5,102 nucleotides of DNA from Thermoanaerobacteraceae bacterium (GCA_030016455.1 JASEJH010000139.1:1-5102), one strand, 5' to 3'; shown: positions 1 through 5,102, counted from the stretch's first letter. The notes: generated by a model not told the origin, from the letters alone. Numbers and translations are program-made.

Positions 1-1
1 A

Positions 2-22
2 CGACTGACACCTGACGACTGA
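2..22. repeat. Three tandem heptanucleotide repeats (CGACTGA type)
   Basis: Three consecutive 7-mers are visible: CGACTGA, CACCTGA and CGACTGA. The first and third are identical and the middle one differs at two positions. The array reaches the window edge, so more copies may lie to the left. It follows immediately after a leftward promoter. Heptamer tandem arrays of this general kind occur between genes in several bacterial groups. No function can be read from three copies. Confidence 0.6.
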
Positions 23-23
23 T

Positions 24-52
24 ATTATAGCCTATAAGCGGCTGAAAGTCAA
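24..52 (-). promoter_or_regulatory. Strong sigma-A-type promoter reading left out of the window
   Basis: On the minus strand a -35 box TTGACT (52-47) is followed by a 17-nt spacer and a perfect -10 box TATAAT (29-24). This is the best promoter match in the window. It lies downstream of the rdgB stop codon and points away from it, so it should drive a gene or RNA beyond position 1. The predicted start is near position 17, inside the heptamer repeats. Confidence 0.7.
25..37. promoter_or_regulatory. Palindrome over the -10 box, possible operator
   Basis: TTATAG and CTATAA form perfect 6-bp arms separated by one base. The dyad overlaps the -10 element and the end of the spacer of the leftward promoter. 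A repressor bound here would block RNA polymerase. Part of the symmetry comes from the AT-rich -10 sequence itself, so it may be chance. Confidence 0.3.
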
Positions 53-78
53 AACTTCCGGCGCACGGGGGCACGCCG
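53..78 (-). terminator. Probable intrinsic terminator of the rph-rdgB operon
   Basis: In minus-strand RNA the segment 78-71 can pair with 66-59 in an 8-bp GC-rich stem containing two G-U wobbles, closed by a CCCC loop. It begins 9 nt after the rdgB stop codon. The downstream U-tract is short: GAAG and then four T (56-53). The wobble pairs form only in minus-strand RNA, which fits termination of this operon. The weak U-tract makes termination efficiency uncertain. Confidence 0.45.
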
Positions 79-86
79 CTCACCCT

Positions 87-686
87 TCACTTTTTCAGTA
101 AGTTCGCCAGTATCTCCTTCATTTTTGTCAGGGCCTGGGCCCGGTGGCTGACCCGGTTTTTTACTTCGGGGGGGAGTTCGGCGAAGGTCTTTCCGTACTC
201 GGGGTAATAAAACAGCGGGTCGTACCCGAAGCCGCCCGTGCCCCGGGGTTGATCAAGGATGTATCCGGCGCAGGCGCCCTCTGCGGTGAGAACCTTTCCT
301 GCGGGTGTGGCCACGGCGATCACGCACCGGAACCGGGCCGTCCGCTTTTCCCAGGGCACGCCTTTTAGAAGTTCCAAAAGCTTGGCGTTGTTGGCGAGGT
401 CGTCTCTGGGCTCGCCGGCAAAACGGGCGGAATAAACCCCCGGCGCGCCGCCTAAGTAATCCACTTCCAGCCCCGAGTCGTCGGCCAGCGCCGTTTCGCC
501 GGTGAATGCCGCCGTCAGCCGCGCTTTTTTAACCGCGTTTTCCTCAAAGGTCCGGCCTTCTTCCTCTATTTCCGGGAAGCCGGGATAGGCGTCCGTGCCG
601 GTGACCTCCAGGTCCAGAGGCGCCAGGAGCATGCTGAGTTCCCGGAGCTTACCCGGGTTGGTGGTCGCCACTACTATCCGCCGCAA
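87..686 (-). CDS. rdgB: XTP/dITP diphosphatase (RdgB/HAM1 family)
   Basis: This cytosolic house-cleaning enzyme hydrolyses the non-canonical purine triphosphates XTP, dITP and ITP to monophosphate and pyrophosphate, keeping deaminated bases out of DNA and RNA. The family landmarks are all present in order: the nucleotide-binding TTNPGK (8-13), FEENAVKKA (47-55), the catalytic ADDSGLEVD with Asp69/Asp70 (68-76), [10 protein letters not shown] (82-91), the base-recognition segment [11 protein letters not shown] (149-159), and SHRAQAL (180-186). I chose the TTG at 686 because GGAG (696-693) sits 6 nt upstream and it gives 199 residues, the usual family length. A longer frame open to 770 would add 28 residues that match nothing in the family. 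The gene overlaps the end of rph by 38 nt, so the two are one operon, probably with coupled translation. The identification is very secure; the exact start is likely but not proven. Confidence 0.96.
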   Translation of the reverse strand: MRRIVVATTNPGKLRELSMLLAPLDLEVTGTDAYPGFPEIEEEGRTFEENAVKKARLTAAFTGETALADDSGLEVDYLGGAPGVYSARFAGEPRDDLANNAKLLELLKGVPWEKRTARFRCVIAVATPAGKVLTAEGACAGYILDQPRGTGGFGYDPLFYYPEYGKTFAELPPEVKNRVSHRAQALTKMKEILANLLKK

Positions 687-1428
687 GCATCTCTCCCCCG
701 ATAAAGGTGGCGAGGCTGCCCAGAGCCTCACGCTGCTTCTGAATGAGGGTGCTGATCCCGGAGGCCGCAAGCTCGAGCATGAGGTCGAGCTCTTCCCGGG
801 AAAAGGTCTCTTCCTCGCCGGTTCCCTGGATCTCCACCAGCCGCCCTTTCTCGGTCATCACTACGTTCATGTCCACTGCCGCCAGCGAATCTTCCGTAAA
901 CGAAAGGTCGAGCAGGTATTCCCATCCTACCCGTCCAACGCTGATTGCGGCCACGAAATCGGTAACCGGCAGAAAAGAGATGACTCCCTCATTGCGGAGC
1001 CAGTCGAGGGCGTAAACCAGTGCCACAAAGCCGCCGGTGATCGAGGCGGTGCGGGTTCCCCCGTCGGCCTGGAGCACGTCGCAGTCAACGATGATCATGC
1101 GTTCCCCGAGCGCCTCCAGGTCAACCACCGCCCGCAGGGAGCGCCCGATGAGCCGCTGGATTTCCAGCGACCGGCCGCTCGGCCGCCCTTTCGCTGCTTC
1201 ACGTATATTCCGGGTTTCGGTGGCGCGGGGGAGCATCCCGTACTCCGCTGTTACCCATCCTTTTTCTTTTCCCTTCAAAAAAGGCGGCAGCTTGTCGTCA
1301 ACCGAGGCCGTACAGAGCACCCGCGTGTCTCCGATTTCGATCAGGGCCGACCCTTCGGCATACTTGCTGTACCCCGGTATAATCGTGACCGGACGTATTT
1401 CCGCGTGGCCGCGTTCCCTTATTTGCAA
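649..1428 (-). CDS. rph: Ribonuclease PH
   Basis: RNase PH is a phosphorolytic 3'-to-5' exoribonuclease that trims tRNA 3' ends and other RNAs, releasing nucleoside diphosphates; the family forms a hexameric ring. The 259-residue product is of normal length. It shows [18 protein letters not shown] (26-43), [11 protein letters not shown] (57-67), [19 protein letters not shown] (85-103) and [13 protein letters not shown] (121-133). Arg86 and Arg126 match the known phosphate-binding arginines. Asp180 and Asp186 in the segment ending VDMNVVMT match the metal-binding catalytic aspartates. The TTG start is preceded by GGGGTGG at 7 nt, and an in-frame TAA stands two codons upstream, so little extension is possible. 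The N-terminus lacks the common R-x-D-G-R opening and reads [11 protein letters not shown] instead. It is the first gene of an operon with rdgB, an arrangement found in many bacteria. Confidence 0.97.
   Translation of the reverse strand: MQIRERGHAEIRPVTIIPGYSKYAEGSALIEIGDTRVLCTASVDDKLPPFLKGKEKGWVTAEYGMLPRATETRNIREAAKGRPSGRSLEIQRLIGRSLRAVVDLEALGERMIIVDCDVLQADGGTRTASITGGFVALVYALDWLRNEGVISFLPVTDFVAAISVGRVGWEYLLDLSFTEDSLAAVDMNVVMTEKGRLVEIQGTGEEETFSREELDLMLELAASGISTLIQKQREALGSLATFIGGEMLAADSSGDHQPG
691..699 (-). promoter_or_regulatory. Ribosome binding site deciding the rdgB start
   Basis: The minus-strand sequence GGGGGAGAG lies inside the last codons of rph, 4 nt before the TTG at 686, with its GGAG core at 6 nt. 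It has no role in the rph frame beyond coding. It therefore supports the TTG as the rdgB start over the far upstream ATG at 770. Confidence 0.7.
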
Positions 1429-1464
1429 AGATTAACCACCCCGAGTCTTTAAAAGCCTAAGCTC

Positions 1465-1493
1465 ATCCTATCATTCTGCCCTGAAAAAGACAA
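1465..1493 (-). promoter_or_regulatory. Promoter of the rph-rdgB operon
   Basis: On the minus strand TTGTCT (1493-1488) and TAGGAT (1470-1465) are separated by exactly 17 nt, and a TG one base before the -10 box makes it an extended -10. Transcription would start near 1458, leaving a leader of about 30 nt before the rph TTG codon that contains the GGGGTGG ribosome binding site. Confidence 0.65.
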
Positions 1494-1510
1494 GCAGCCT
1501 CAGGTAGATT

Positions 1511-1539
1511 TTGTCTTTCGCTCCGGGCAAAATTTTTTA
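1511..1539 (+). promoter_or_regulatory. Possible weak promoter of the lipoprotein gene
   Basis: TTGTCT (1511-1516) is the same -35 sequence used by the divergent rph promoter. At 17 nt distance lies TTTTTA, a poor -10 box. The element is the best candidate in the short interval upstream of the gene, but the weak -10 makes it tentative. The actual start could lie elsewhere in 1500-1630. Confidence 0.25.
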
Positions 1540-1639
1540 GCCGCCGAAACAAGGAATACCGGAAAGGAAAGAGAATTTGAAAAAGAGGGTCTATGTGTCA
1601 ATTGTCTCGGTTCGAGAATTACGGAAAAGAGGGAAGATG

Positions 1640-2131
1640 ATGCGTTTCTTAGTGGTGCTTGTGCTCGGTGTGTTGCTGGTGGCCACCGCGGGTTGCGGTA
1701 AAAAGACGGAATCGCAGGCGCCGGCAGGAACAGGGATGGCGCGGCCGATTCAGCCGGTAACGCTTGATTTCGAAAAGGTGGAAGAGGTTGCCCCGACGGG
1801 GGATTTCTCGGTGGCGGTTCACAAGGACGTCCAGCCGGTGCTAGCGGCAGTTTTCGGCGGGGCGAAGCTGTCGGCGTTTTTTGAAATGCCGATGGGCCCA
1901 GGCGGCAACGGCAGCCACTTCACTTACGCCCTGAAGCGGCAGGCCAAGGCCAACGACCTGTCAGCCGTGAAGCAGAAGCTGGAGGCCGAGGACTACAAGT
2001 TTATCGCCGAGACACCCCGTAACGGCATCGAGACCTTCTGCTTTGAGAAGAAGCTGGGTGAGAAAACCTACGCGGTGACCCTCGGCCTCACTCCGGGCGA
2101 CCAGCGTGTGAGCGTGGTGGTTTTCGAGTAA
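1640..2131 (+). CDS. Putative lipoprotein of unknown function
   Basis: I do not recognise this 163-residue protein. It opens with MRFLVVLVLGVLLVATAGC: a short basic start, a hydrophobic stretch (residues 3-17) and a lipobox-like TAGC, with Cys19 as the likely lipidated residue. This suggests secretion and anchoring to the outer face of the membrane. Thr at -3 is less usual than Leu. Residues 20-40 form a low-complexity Lys/Ala/Gly/Pro linker. The remainder (about 41-163) looks like a small mixed alpha/beta domain with one more Cys, in the segment ETFCFEKK. The ATG at 1640 is preferred because GAGG (1629-1632) sits 7 nt upstream; the ATG at 1637 is one codon longer. A TTG at 1577 with an AGGA-type site would give 184 residues with an untypically long N-region. 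The gene stands alone, divergent from rph and closed by a terminator. Confidence 0.8.
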   Translation: MRFLVVLVLGVLLVATAGCGKKTESQAPAGTGMARPIQPVTLDFEKVEEVAPTGDFSVAVHKDVQPVLAAVFGGAKLSAFFEMPMGPGGNGSHFTYALKRQAKANDLSAVKQKLEAEDYKFIAETPRNGIETFCFEKKLGEKTYAVTLGLTPGDQRVSVVVFE

Positions 2132-2144
2132 CAGGGGCGCTTAC

Positions 2145-2177
2145 GGGCGGGCAGTCTCGCGGGGACTGCCCGCTTTT
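2145..2177 (+). terminator. Intrinsic terminator after the lipoprotein gene
   Basis: A perfect 10-bp stem, GCGGGCAGTC (2147-2156) pairing with GACTGCCCGC (2164-2173), encloses a 7-nt loop and is followed directly by TTTT. Two outer G-U pairs (2145-2146 with 2174-2175) could extend the stem. It begins about 14 nt after the stop codon. The next gene therefore has its own promoter. Confidence 0.9.
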
Positions 2178-2248
2178 AGCATGCGCGCCTTGTTTTTTGG
2201 TCTGTTCATGGGCTCCGCCGCTCTTTTTCCCGGGCGTGCGGAAAGCTG

Positions 2249-2277
2249 CCCGCGCCGCTTCCATTTTCCCGCGCCGC
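2249..2277. repeat. 10-nt direct repeat in the non-coding gap upstream of the iclR-type gene
   Basis: CCCGCGCCGC occurs at 2249-2258 and again at 2268-2277, a spacing of 19 nt. The gap between the terminator and the next promoter (2178-2353) otherwise holds T-rich and GC-rich patches with no convincing gene. A frame open from 2181 to 2408 lacks a ribosome binding site. The repeat could be a pair of binding sites or simply GC-biased sequence. Confidence 0.3.
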
Positions 2278-2339
2278 GTTTTTTGCGGGGCTCCGTTTCG
2301 CAGTGCGAGCAGGTGCTTCATCTTCTGCAAGTTCCCCGG

Positions 2340-2349
2340 CTGCATGCAG
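2340..2349. promoter_or_regulatory. Perfect 10-bp palindrome, possible operator
   Basis: CTGCATGCAG is a perfect palindrome ending 7 bp before the -10 box of the promoter for the IclR-type regulator, at roughly -29 to -20 relative to the predicted transcription start. IclR proteins commonly bind short palindromes at their own promoters, so autoregulation here is a fair guess. The sequence does not match any IclR site that I can name with certainty. Confidence 0.35.
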
Positions 2350-2353
2350 ATTA

Positions 2354-2362
2354 TGGTATAAT
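2354..2362 (+). promoter_or_regulatory. Extended -10 promoter of the regulator-synthetase operon
   Basis: TGG followed by a perfect TATAAT (2357-2362) forms an extended -10 element. No good -35 hexamer is found at 16 to 19 nt upstream; those positions read C/G-rich. Promoters of this shape rely on the TG motif or on an activator. The transcript would start near 2369 and leave about 32 nt of leader before the GTG start codon. Confidence 0.7.
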
Positions 2363-2400
2363 CTCACTGACGCACTTCTCAAAAAGCAGGAGTGGCCCGG

Positions 2401-3237
2401 GTGACTAAGAAAGAGGACAGGTTTTACGCAGTCCACTCGGTGGAGCGCGCGCTTTCCATTCTGGAGGCGCTGGGCGCCAATCCCGAGGGAACAGGCGTAA
2501 CCAGGTTGGGCAAGGAACTCGGCCTGCACAAGAGTACGGTGCACCGGTTGCTCAACACGCTGATGAAATACGGTTTCGTAGAACAGGACGAGGCGACGGA
2601 ACGATACCGGTTGGGGATGCGGTTCATCTCGCTGGGCTTGAGCTTCCTCCACCAGCTTGATTTCCGGCGGGAGGTCTTGCCCTACCTCAAAGAGCTGGCG
2701 GAGATCACCGGGGAGACGACGCAGTTGGGGGTGCTGGAGGGTAGCGAGGTCCTGTACCTGGAACGATGCCAGTCGCAGGAAACCATCACCGTGAACCTGG
2801 GCCTGAAGGCACCGGCACATTGTGCGGCGGAGGGGAAGGTGTTGCTGGCCTATCTCCCGGAGGACCGCCTGCGCGAGTATTTCCAAACGCAAACGCTGCG
2901 GCAGTTCACCATCAACACCATCGTTAATCCTGAACAATTGCTGCTACATATTGAGCGCGTCCGGGCCCAGGGATATGCGGTAAGCGCCGAAGAACTGGCG
3001 GACAGCCTGCGCGGCCTGGCGGCGCCGATCATGGACGTTCACGGCCGGGTGGTTGCGGCCGTGGGAATAGTGGGGCCGGCCAGCCGGCTGACCCTTGAGC
3101 GAATCAACCGGCTGATCAATGTTTTGCAGGAGTCGTGCCATTCCGTTTCCCTGCATTTAGGTTACCGGGCGGGAAGCACCGGGGGGCGGCTTCGGGAGGA
3201 ACCAAGGCCTGAACTTCTTAAAGGCGGGCGGTATTGA
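2401..3237 (+). CDS. IclR-family transcriptional regulator
   Basis: This is a 278-residue DNA-binding regulator of the IclR family, whose members usually control nearby catabolic genes in response to small carboxylate or aromatic effectors. Residues 8-72 form the winged helix-turn-helix, with the recognition helix in LHKSTVHRLLNTLMKYG (42-58) and the wing around TERYRLG (66-72). The effector domain follows (about 75-250) and includes the family signature beginning GYAVSAEE (191-198) and ending near AAPIMDVHGRVVAAVGIVGP. A Gly/Arg-rich tail of about 25 residues extends beyond the domain. I place the start at the GTG at 2401, because AGGAG (2388-2392) lies 8 nt upstream. An in-frame GTG at 2392 overlaps that site and is unlikely. 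The stop shares one base with the next start, so it is co-expressed with the acyl-CoA synthetase, its probable target. The effector is not known. Confidence 0.94.
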   Translation: MTKKEDRFYAVHSVERALSILEALGANPEGTGVTRLGKELGLHKSTVHRLLNTLMKYGFVEQDEATERYRLGMRFISLGLSFLHQLDFRREVLPYLKELAEITGETTQLGVLEGSEVLYLERCQSQETITVNLGLKAPAHCAAEGKVLLAYLPEDRLREYFQTQTLRQFTINTIVNPEQLLLHIERVRAQGYAVSAEELADSLRGLAAPIMDVHGRVVAAVGIVGPASRLTLERINRLINVLQESCHSVSLHLGYRAGSTGGRLREEPRPELLKGGRY

Positions 3238-4910
3238 TGCGCGAGCCAAATCTTACCGATTATGAAACCGTATACCAGGATTTTGACTGGGAGCAGGCGG
3301 AACAGGAGCTGGGCTTCGGACTGCGGCTGAACATCGCCCAGGCGGCTGTTGACGCGCAGTGCAGCAGGGGATTAAAGGATAAGGTGGCGCTGCGGTTTTG
3401 GGAGGGTATGCAGGAGCGGCAGTATACCTTCGGCGAATTGAAGGAGCTTTCCGACCGGTTTGCACTGGTCCTGAGACGCCACGGTGTCCGGCCGGGAGAC
3501 CGCGTGGTGCTTTTCGGTCCCGCGTTGCCGGAGTTCTACGTGAGCTTCCTGGGTATCGTCAAGAGCGGCGCTGTAGCCGTGCCGGTTTTCGAAGGGTACA
3601 TGACCGAAGCGCTGATGGAAATCCTTGAGGATTCGGATGCGGTTGCACTCGTGACTACCCCTGCTTTGGAACAACGGATCGACCGTTTGCGGCTGCCGCG
3701 GTTGAAGTTGACCTTTTTGGTCGGCATAGCCGAAACCGGAGTAGAGAGCGAAGAGAAAAGCTGGTACCGGGCCGTCGATCAGGCAACGGGCGACTTCGAG
3801 GCGGCGCTGCTTGACCGCGACGCTCCCTTCGCCCTCCTGTACACCTCGGGCTCGACGGGGAAGCCGAAGGGTGTCGTTCTTTCCCACGGCGGTCTTGTGC
3901 AGTACTATTGGACGGGACTGTGGGTTCTGGACCTCAAGCCGGACGACGTTTACTGGTGCACCGCCGATTTAGGGTGGGTGACGGGAGTCGGCTACGGCAT
4001 CCTCGCCCCCTGGCTGAACGGCGTCACCACGGTGGTTTGCGGCGGCTCTTTCAGCCCCCAGCGGTGGTTCCAGTTTATCGAACGTTTCGGAGTGACGGTC
4101 TGGTACACCACCCCGACCGCCCTCCGCCTGTTGCTGGTTTCCGGGAACGCGGTGGTTGGAAATTTCACCCATCGCCTCCGGCACATTGTCAGTGTGGGTG
4201 AGCCCCTGAACCCGGCGATCATCCGCTGGGCACGGGCGGTTTTCGGCCTGGATGTCTACGATACCTGGTTCATGACCGAAACCGGAGCGCATATTATCGC
4301 CAACTTCCGGTGTCTTCCGGTGAAGCCCGGTTCAATGGGGAAACCCGTGCCCGGGATCCAGGTGGCGGTGGTTGACGCGGGCGGCCGGGAGGTAGGTCCA
4401 CTGCAGATGGGACAGCTGGCCATCCGGGTTCCCTGGCCGGCGATGATGCGGGGCATCTGGCGCGACCCGGAAAAGTATGCCGAGTATTTCCGGCTGCCTC
4501 CCTGGTACCTGAGCGGGGACCTGGTTTACCGGGACCGTGACGGCTATTACTGGTACCAGGGAAGAATAGACGACATCATCAAGGTAGGAGAGCGCCGCGT
4601 CGGGCCCTTCGAGGTAGAAAGCAAGCTGATGGAGCACCCGGCGGTGCTTGAAGCCGGGGTGATCGGCAAGCCCAACCTTTTGCTTGGGGAGACGGTCAAA
4701 GCCTTTCTGGTGCTCCGGCCGGGCCACCAGTGGTCGCCTAAGCTGCGGGCAGAGCTGCAGCGTTTCGTGAAAAACAGCCTTGCGGAGCACATGGTGCCCC
4801 AGGAGTTTGAGGTCTGTATGAGCCTTCCCCGCACCCGGACCGGAAAGTTGTTGCGCCGGGTGCTGAAGGCCTGGGAGGTAGGATTGCCCGAAAGCGAAGT
4901 GGCGGAATAG
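3237..4910 (+). CDS. acsA: AcsA-type acetyl-CoA (or short-chain acyl-CoA) synthetase
   Basis: This ANL-superfamily enzyme is expected to activate acetate or another short carboxylate with ATP and CoA through an acyl-adenylate. It has 557 residues and resembles Bacillus AcsA (about 570) along its length, from YETVYQDFDWEQAE near the start to RRVLKAWEVGLP near the end. Visible motifs are the P-loop YTSGSTGKPKG (202-212), WCTADLGWVTG (240-250), VGEPLNP (320-326), DTWFMTETG (342-350), the hinge GRIDD with Asp445 (442-446), and RTRTGK with catalytic Lys537 (532-537). Two positions differ from typical enzymes. Phe345 stands where acetate-specific enzymes have the acyl-pocket Trp, and Glu452 stands where the A8 loop normally has Gly. 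The ATG at 3237 overlaps the upstream TGA by one base and is preceded by a moderate AAGGCGGG site; a TTG one codon earlier is less likely. An acyl substrate other than acetate is possible. Confidence 0.9.
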   Translation: MREPNLTDYETVYQDFDWEQAEQELGFGLRLNIAQAAVDAQCSRGLKDKVALRFWEGMQERQYTFGELKELSDRFALVLRRHGVRPGDRVVLFGPALPEFYVSFLGIVKSGAVAVPVFEGYMTEALMEILEDSDAVALVTTPALEQRIDRLRLPRLKLTFLVGIAETGVESEEKSWYRAVDQATGDFEAALLDRDAPFALLYTSGSTGKPKGVVLSHGGLVQYYWTGLWVLDLKPDDVYWCTADLGWVTGVGYGILAPWLNGVTTVVCGGSFSPQRWFQFIERFGVTVWYTTPTALRLLLVSGNAVVGNFTHRLRHIVSVGEPLNPAIIRWARAVFGLDVYDTWFMTETGAHIIANFRCLPVKPGSMGKPVPGIQVAVVDAGGREVGPLQMGQLAIRVPWPAMMRGIWRDPEKYAEYFRLPPWYLSGDLVYRDRDGYYWYQGRIDDIIKVGERRVGPFEVESKLMEHPAVLEAGVIGKPNLLLGETVKAFLVLRPGHQWSPKLRAELQRFVKNSLAEHMVPQEFEVCMSLPRTRTGKLLRRVLKAWEVGLPESEVAE

Positions 4911-4938
4911 TTCCGGGTTGTGTTACCCGATTATGGAC

Positions 4939-4965
4939 GAGGGCCGGAAGCGGCCCTCTTGTTTT
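4939..4965 (+). terminator. Intrinsic terminator of the regulator-synthetase operon
   Basis: GAGGGCCG (4939-4946) pairs perfectly with CGGCCCTC (4951-4958) around a GAAG tetraloop, followed by TTGTTTT. It starts 28 nt after the acsA stop codon. A smaller 5-bp hairpin, CGGGT with ACCCG (4914-4918 and 4925-4929), lies just before it and may be incidental. Confidence 0.88.
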
Positions 4966-5051
4966 ATACAATGAAACACCTGTGCCGCCTTCCAATAGAG
5001 GAACGTTTTTAACCTTTCGTGTCTTTTCCCCTGCATTTGGTGTCGGTTTGC

Positions 5052-5080
5052 TTCTAAAGTACTCCCCAGTGTTTTATAAT
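5052..5080 (+). promoter_or_regulatory. Probable promoter for a gene beyond the right edge
   Basis: A perfect -10 box TATAAT (5075-5080) is preceded at 17 nt by TTCTAA, a weak -35 box. The sequence lies in the AT-richer non-coding stretch after the acsA terminator, where I see no gene up to the window end. ATGG and CCAT (5089-5092, 5095-5098) form a short dyad just after the predicted start. The downstream gene is outside the window. Confidence 0.45.
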
Positions 5081-5102
5081 AGCGCCACATGGTTCCATAA
5101 TA

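Noticed and set aside
687..770. 28-residue N-terminal extension of RdgB from the ATG at 770
   Set aside because: The added residues lie wholly within the rph coding sequence in another frame, have no family similarity, and a better ribosome binding site supports the TTG at 686.
595..1452. Long plus-strand open frame of 285 codons opposite rph and rdgB
   Set aside because: It is antisense to two genes with every expected family motif, and its translation shows no recognisable domain. High GC creates such shadow frames.
1602..1630. Second possible plus-strand promoter (TTGTCT at 1602-1607) before the lipoprotein gene
   Set aside because: The hexamer at the right distance reads AAAAGA, which is not a credible -10 box, and it would overlap the ribosome binding site.
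2181..2408. Plus-strand frame of 75 codons starting like a signal peptide
   Set aside because: It has no ribosome binding site, starts directly after a terminator, and runs through the promoter and leader of the regulator gene. Its sequence is Arg/Pro/Phe-rich, as expected for non-coding GC-rich DNA.
2206..2937. Minus-strand frame of 243 codons across the regulator gene
   Set aside because: It is antisense to the clear IclR-family gene and rich in Gln, Arg and Leu without any known motif.
3148..3163. Similarity between the end of the regulator gene (around CCCTGCATTT) and the intergenic sequence near 5026-5040
   Set aside because: Only about a dozen bases match, and one copy lies in conserved coding sequence. 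Chance is the simplest explanation.

Overview
The window looks like ordinary chromosome from a moderately GC-rich Gram-positive bacterium, probably an anaerobic clostridial lineage (Peptococcaceae or Moorella-like). This is inferred from the frequent TTG and GTG starts with strong GGAG-type Shine-Dalgarno sequences, sigma-A-like promoters, compact intrinsic terminators, the rph-rdgB pair, and a Bacillus-type AcsA. No mobile element, CRISPR array, tRNA or rRNA is visible. I did not find an undescribed multi-gene system.

Left part (1-1500), minus strand: a two-gene operon, rph (RNase PH) then rdgB (XTP/dITP pyrophosphatase). The genes overlap by 38 nt, and a good extended -10 promoter lies just upstream of rph. 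Beyond rdgB there is a hairpin that may terminate the operon. Next comes a near-consensus promoter firing leftward out of the window, with a palindrome on its -10 box, and then three heptanucleotide repeats that run to the window edge.

Middle (1500-2400), plus strand: a small gene for a putative lipoprotein of unknown function, closed by a very clear intrinsic terminator. A non-coding stretch of roughly 200 nt follows. It ends in an extended -10 promoter with a 10-bp perfect palindrome just upstream.

Right part (2400-4970), plus strand: an IclR-family regulator and an AcsA-type acetyl(acyl)-CoA synthetase. They overlap by one base (TGATG), so they are almost certainly co-transcribed and probably coupled in translation. 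An intrinsic terminator follows. The likely logic is a local regulator controlling a carboxylate-activating enzyme. The synthetase keeps the ATP-binding motifs and the catalytic lysine, but it has two notable substitutions. The acyl-pocket Trp of acetate-specific enzymes is Phe (F345), and the normally invariant Gly of the A8 loop reads as Glu (E452) in an ungapped alignment. A further promoter near the right edge points to a gene outside the window.
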